A model generated the notes under the pieces. The model was not told the DNA's origin. It was given only the letters and a program-made list of their open reading frames with translations, and made no database searches. DNA of 64,000 bases, taken from the NCBI RefSeq assembly GCF_008365315.1, contig NZ_CP043506.1:124001-188000 (forward strand), given 5' to 3'. Below are positions 61,834 to 64,000 of this stretch, piece by piece; the stretch's first letter is position 1, and the number at the start of each line of letters is the position of its first letter. A program made the position numbers and the translations under genes. Source of the DNA: Acetobacter vaccinii (GTDB lineage Bacteria; Pseudomonadota; Alphaproteobacteria; Acetobacterales; Acetobacteraceae).

Positions 61834-64000
61834 TCAGGAAATCGAATATTCAAACGCTCCAGCCTCATCCACACTCACACGCATCTCCTGCACGGTGCCA
61901 CCTTCCATAACGCAGGCAAGCGCTTTGGCTGACAGTTCGGGCAGGACCGTGCGGGTCAGAATTGTTTCGACCACGCGCGCACCACTTTCGGTTTCGTGGC
62001 AGCGGGCGGCCAACGCCTCGGTCACCTCCGCCGAAGCCTCGAACACAGCCCCCCAGCTCTGGGCCACGCGCTGGGCCACGCGTTTGAGGTTAAGGTCCAC
62101 AATGCGCCGGATCAGCGCATCCGACAGCGGATAGTAGGCGACAACATTGCACCGCCCCAGAAATGCCGGGCGGAACCAGTGCAGCAGTTCAGGCCGCAAC
62201 AGCTCACCCAACTGCTCCTGCGAAGGCAGATTGTCAGGATCGGCACAGACACTGGCGATTGTGTCCGTACCGGCATTGGAAGTCATGATGATCACGGTAT
62301 TGCGGAAGTCAATTTCCCGCCCTTCCCCGTCCTTCATCTGGCCTTTGTCAAAAACCTGATAAAACACATCCTGCACACCGGGATGGGCCTTTTCCATCTC
62401 GTCCAGAAGGACGACGGAATACGGCTTGCGGCGCACGGCCTCTGTCAGCACGCCGCCTTCTCCATACCCCACATAACCCGGAGGCGCGCCCATGAGCAGC
62501 GAGACTTTATGCTCCTCCTTGAACTCGCTCATGTTGATGACGGTCAGGCTGTCTTCCCCGCCGTACAACTGTTCAGCCAGCGCCAGAGCCGTTTCTGTCT
62601 TACCAACGCCGGATGTGCCGACCATAAGGAACACACCGGCTGGCTTGCGGGGGTCGGTCAGCCCTGCGCGCTGGGTAATCATGGCCTGGGCAATGGCCTT
62701 GAGCGCATGCGTCTGCCCCAGCACACGCTGGCCCAGTGTTTCCTCCAGCGACAGAAGGCGCTGGATTTCGCCCCCCACCATCCGCCCGACGGGAATACCC
62801 GTCCAGCTTTCCACCACAGCCGCAACGCTGGATGTATCCACCACCGCATGCACCAAAGGCTGATCGCCCTGCACGGCTGTCAGCTCCTGCCGGGCCTGCG
62901 CCAGTTCTGGCGCGACATCCTCGCCCTCACCCGCGCGGACACAGTCCTGCAAGGTCGTGATTTTTTCAACCAGAGCACATTCGTGCTGCCAACGTGCCTC
63001 CAGCGCCGCACACTCTGCCTGCAAGGCCGCCCGTTTCTGCTCCAGAGTCTCATAATCTGACGGCACAGCGAAGCCCAGCTTCTGGTCCGCCGCAACGTCC
63101 TTCAACTCCGTCTCAACCATCGCCAGCCGTTGCTGCACATCACTCAGCACACCGGGCTTTGCCGCCCGGCTCATGGCCACGCGTGAACATGCGGTATCCA
63201 ACAGGCTGACGGCCTTGTCAGGCAACTGACGGCTGGGAATATAACGCACAGACAGGCTTACAGCCGCATGCACGGCATCTTCCGCAACATGCACGCCGTG
63301 GTGCTTTTCCAGCATTGGCAACAGCCCACGCAGCATACCGCGGGCGACATCCTCATCCGGCGGGTCAATTTGCACAGGTTGAAAACGCCGTGTCAGGGCT
63401 GGGTCTTTTTCAAAATACTTTTTATATTCCCCCCAGGTCGTGGCCGCCAGGCAGCGCAATTCCCCACGGGCCAGGGCGGGCTTGATCAGGTTGGCGGCAT
63501 CATTCTGCCCCTGCTGACCACCTGCGCCTATGAGCATATGCGCTTCATCAATGAACAGAATAATGGGTGTGGCCGAGGCGTTGACTTCCTCAACCAACCC
63601 ACGCAGGCGGTTTTCAAACTCACCCTTGACCCCGGCACCAGCCTGCAACAGACCAAGGTCGAGCGACCAGAGGGCCACGTGCTCCAGCATCTGCGGCACA
63701 TCACCCGCAACAATGGCCTGGGCCAGCCCTTCGGCAATGGCTGTCTTGCCTACGCCGGGCTCCCCCACCAGCACCGGGTTGTTCTGCCGCCGACGGCACA
63801 AAATATCGACCACTTTACGAATATCGGGCGCCCGGCCGATAATGGGGTCCATTTTGCCATCTCTGGCCCGGGCGGTCAGATCGGTGCAGAAGCGGGCCAG
63901 CATGCTCCCCTGCCCACCTGCCGTTGCAGGCAGGACGCTGGCATCGGCCCCAGTACCCGGAGCATCAGCCTCTACCTGCCCTTCCTCACTCCCGCCTTCT
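61834..64000 (-). CDS. clpV: T6SS ATPase ClpV (TssH), N-terminal part outside window
   Basis: AAA+ unfoldase that recycles contracted sheath. The frame is open to the window edge, giving about 721 C-terminal residues; roughly 160 residues including the N-domain are missing. Visible are the first ATPase ([28 protein letters not shown]), the middle coiled-coil, and the second ATPase ([38 protein letters not shown]). An in-frame ATG at 63903 is internal. It precedes the tagH-tssJ gene by 50 bp. Confidence 0.95.
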   Translation of the reverse strand, partial: EGGSEEGQVEADAPGTGADASVLPATAGGQGSMLARFCTDLTARARDGKMDPIIGRAPDIRKVVDILCRRRQNNPVLVGEPGVGKTAIAEGLAQAIVAGDVPQMLEHVALWSLDLGLLQAGAGVKGEFENRLRGLVEEVNASATPIILFIDEAHMLIGAGGQQGQNDAANLIKPALARGELRCLAATTWGEYKKYFEKDPALTRRFQPVQIDPPDEDVARGMLRGLLPMLEKHHGVHVAEDAVHAAVSLSVRYIPSRQLPDKAVSLLDTACSRVAMSRAAKPGVLSDVQQRLAMVETELKDVAADQKLGFAVPSDYETLEQKRAALQAECAALEARWQHECALVEKITTLQDCVRAGEGEDVAPELAQARQELTAVQGDQPLVHAVVDTSSVAAVVESWTGIPVGRMVGGEIQRLLSLEETLGQRVLGQTHALKAIAQAMITQRAGLTDPRKPAGVFLMVGTSGVGKTETALALAEQLYGGEDSLTVINMSEFKEEHKVSLLMGAPPGYVGYGEGGVLTEAVRRKPYSVVLLDEMEKAHPGVQDVFYQVFDKGQMKDGEGREIDFRNTVIIMTSNAGTDTIASVCADPDNLPSQEQLGELLRPELLHWFRPAFLGRCNVVAYYPLSDALIRRIVDLNLKRVAQRVAQSWGAVFEASAEVTEALAARCHETESGARVVETILTRTVLPELSAKALACVMEGGTVQEMRVSVDEAGAFEYSIS

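Overview
The window is a chromosomal segment of a high-GC alphaproteobacterium, most likely a member of the Acetobacteraceae (acetic acid bacteria). The evidence is the str operon followed directly by the S10-spc operon, the r-protein sequences, and a FixL/PDEA1-like haem-PAS-GAF-GGDEF-EAL protein of the kind known from cellulose-forming acetic acid bacteria. The family assignment is inference. Almost every gene is on the minus strand, so transcription runs from high to low coordinates. No tRNA, rRNA, insertion sequence or CRISPR array was seen.

Region 1 (1-24726) is the core translation and transcription block. In transcription order it holds rplK-rplA-rplJ-rplL-rpoB-rpoC, a strong terminator, rpsL-rpsG-tuf, then rpsJ-rplC-rplD-rplW-rplB-rpsS-rplV-rpsC-rplP-rpmC-rpsQ-rplN-rplX-rplE-rpsN-rpsH-rplF-rplR-rpsE-rpmD-rplO-secY-adk (adk cut by the window edge). 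Two expected parts are missing: fusA is not between rpsG and tuf, and secE-nusG are not in front of rplK. Several junctions carry strong inverted repeats (rplK leader, rplA/rplJ, rplJ/rplL, rplL/rpoB, rpoB/rpoC, tuf/rpsJ, rplO/secY) that look like attenuation, processing or autoregulation sites.

Region 2 (24833-39045) is accessory. It contains a response regulator, a histidine kinase and a tripartite RND efflux pump (permease, membrane fusion protein, NodT-type outer membrane lipoprotein) in one co-directional block, then rmuC, a plus-strand MFS metabolite:proton symporter, the haem-PAS c-di-GMP protein and a MarR-type regulator.

Region 3 (39230-64000) is a complete type VI secretion system (T6SS). 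In transcription order: clpV (cut by the edge), a tagH-tssJ fusion, tssK, tssL, tssM, a PpkA-like kinase, tssA, tssB, tssC, [a plus-strand lytic transglycosylase], tssE, tssF, tssG, hcp, vgrG, a DUF4280 PAAR-like gene, an unrecognised 528-residue gp5-tail-like protein, and a DUF2169 adaptor. All thirteen core functions TssA-M are encoded.

The most unusual points are these. TssJ is encoded in frame at the end of the FHA protein TagH. VgrG ends where its needle tail should begin, while a separate downstream protein carries a gp5/VgrG-tail-like repeat. The spike cargo module has no recognisable toxin or immunity gene. The transglycosylase gene is antisense inside the T6SS gene series and shares its start-codon bases (CATG) with tssE. 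A consensus-type promoter and an intrinsic terminator bracket hcp.
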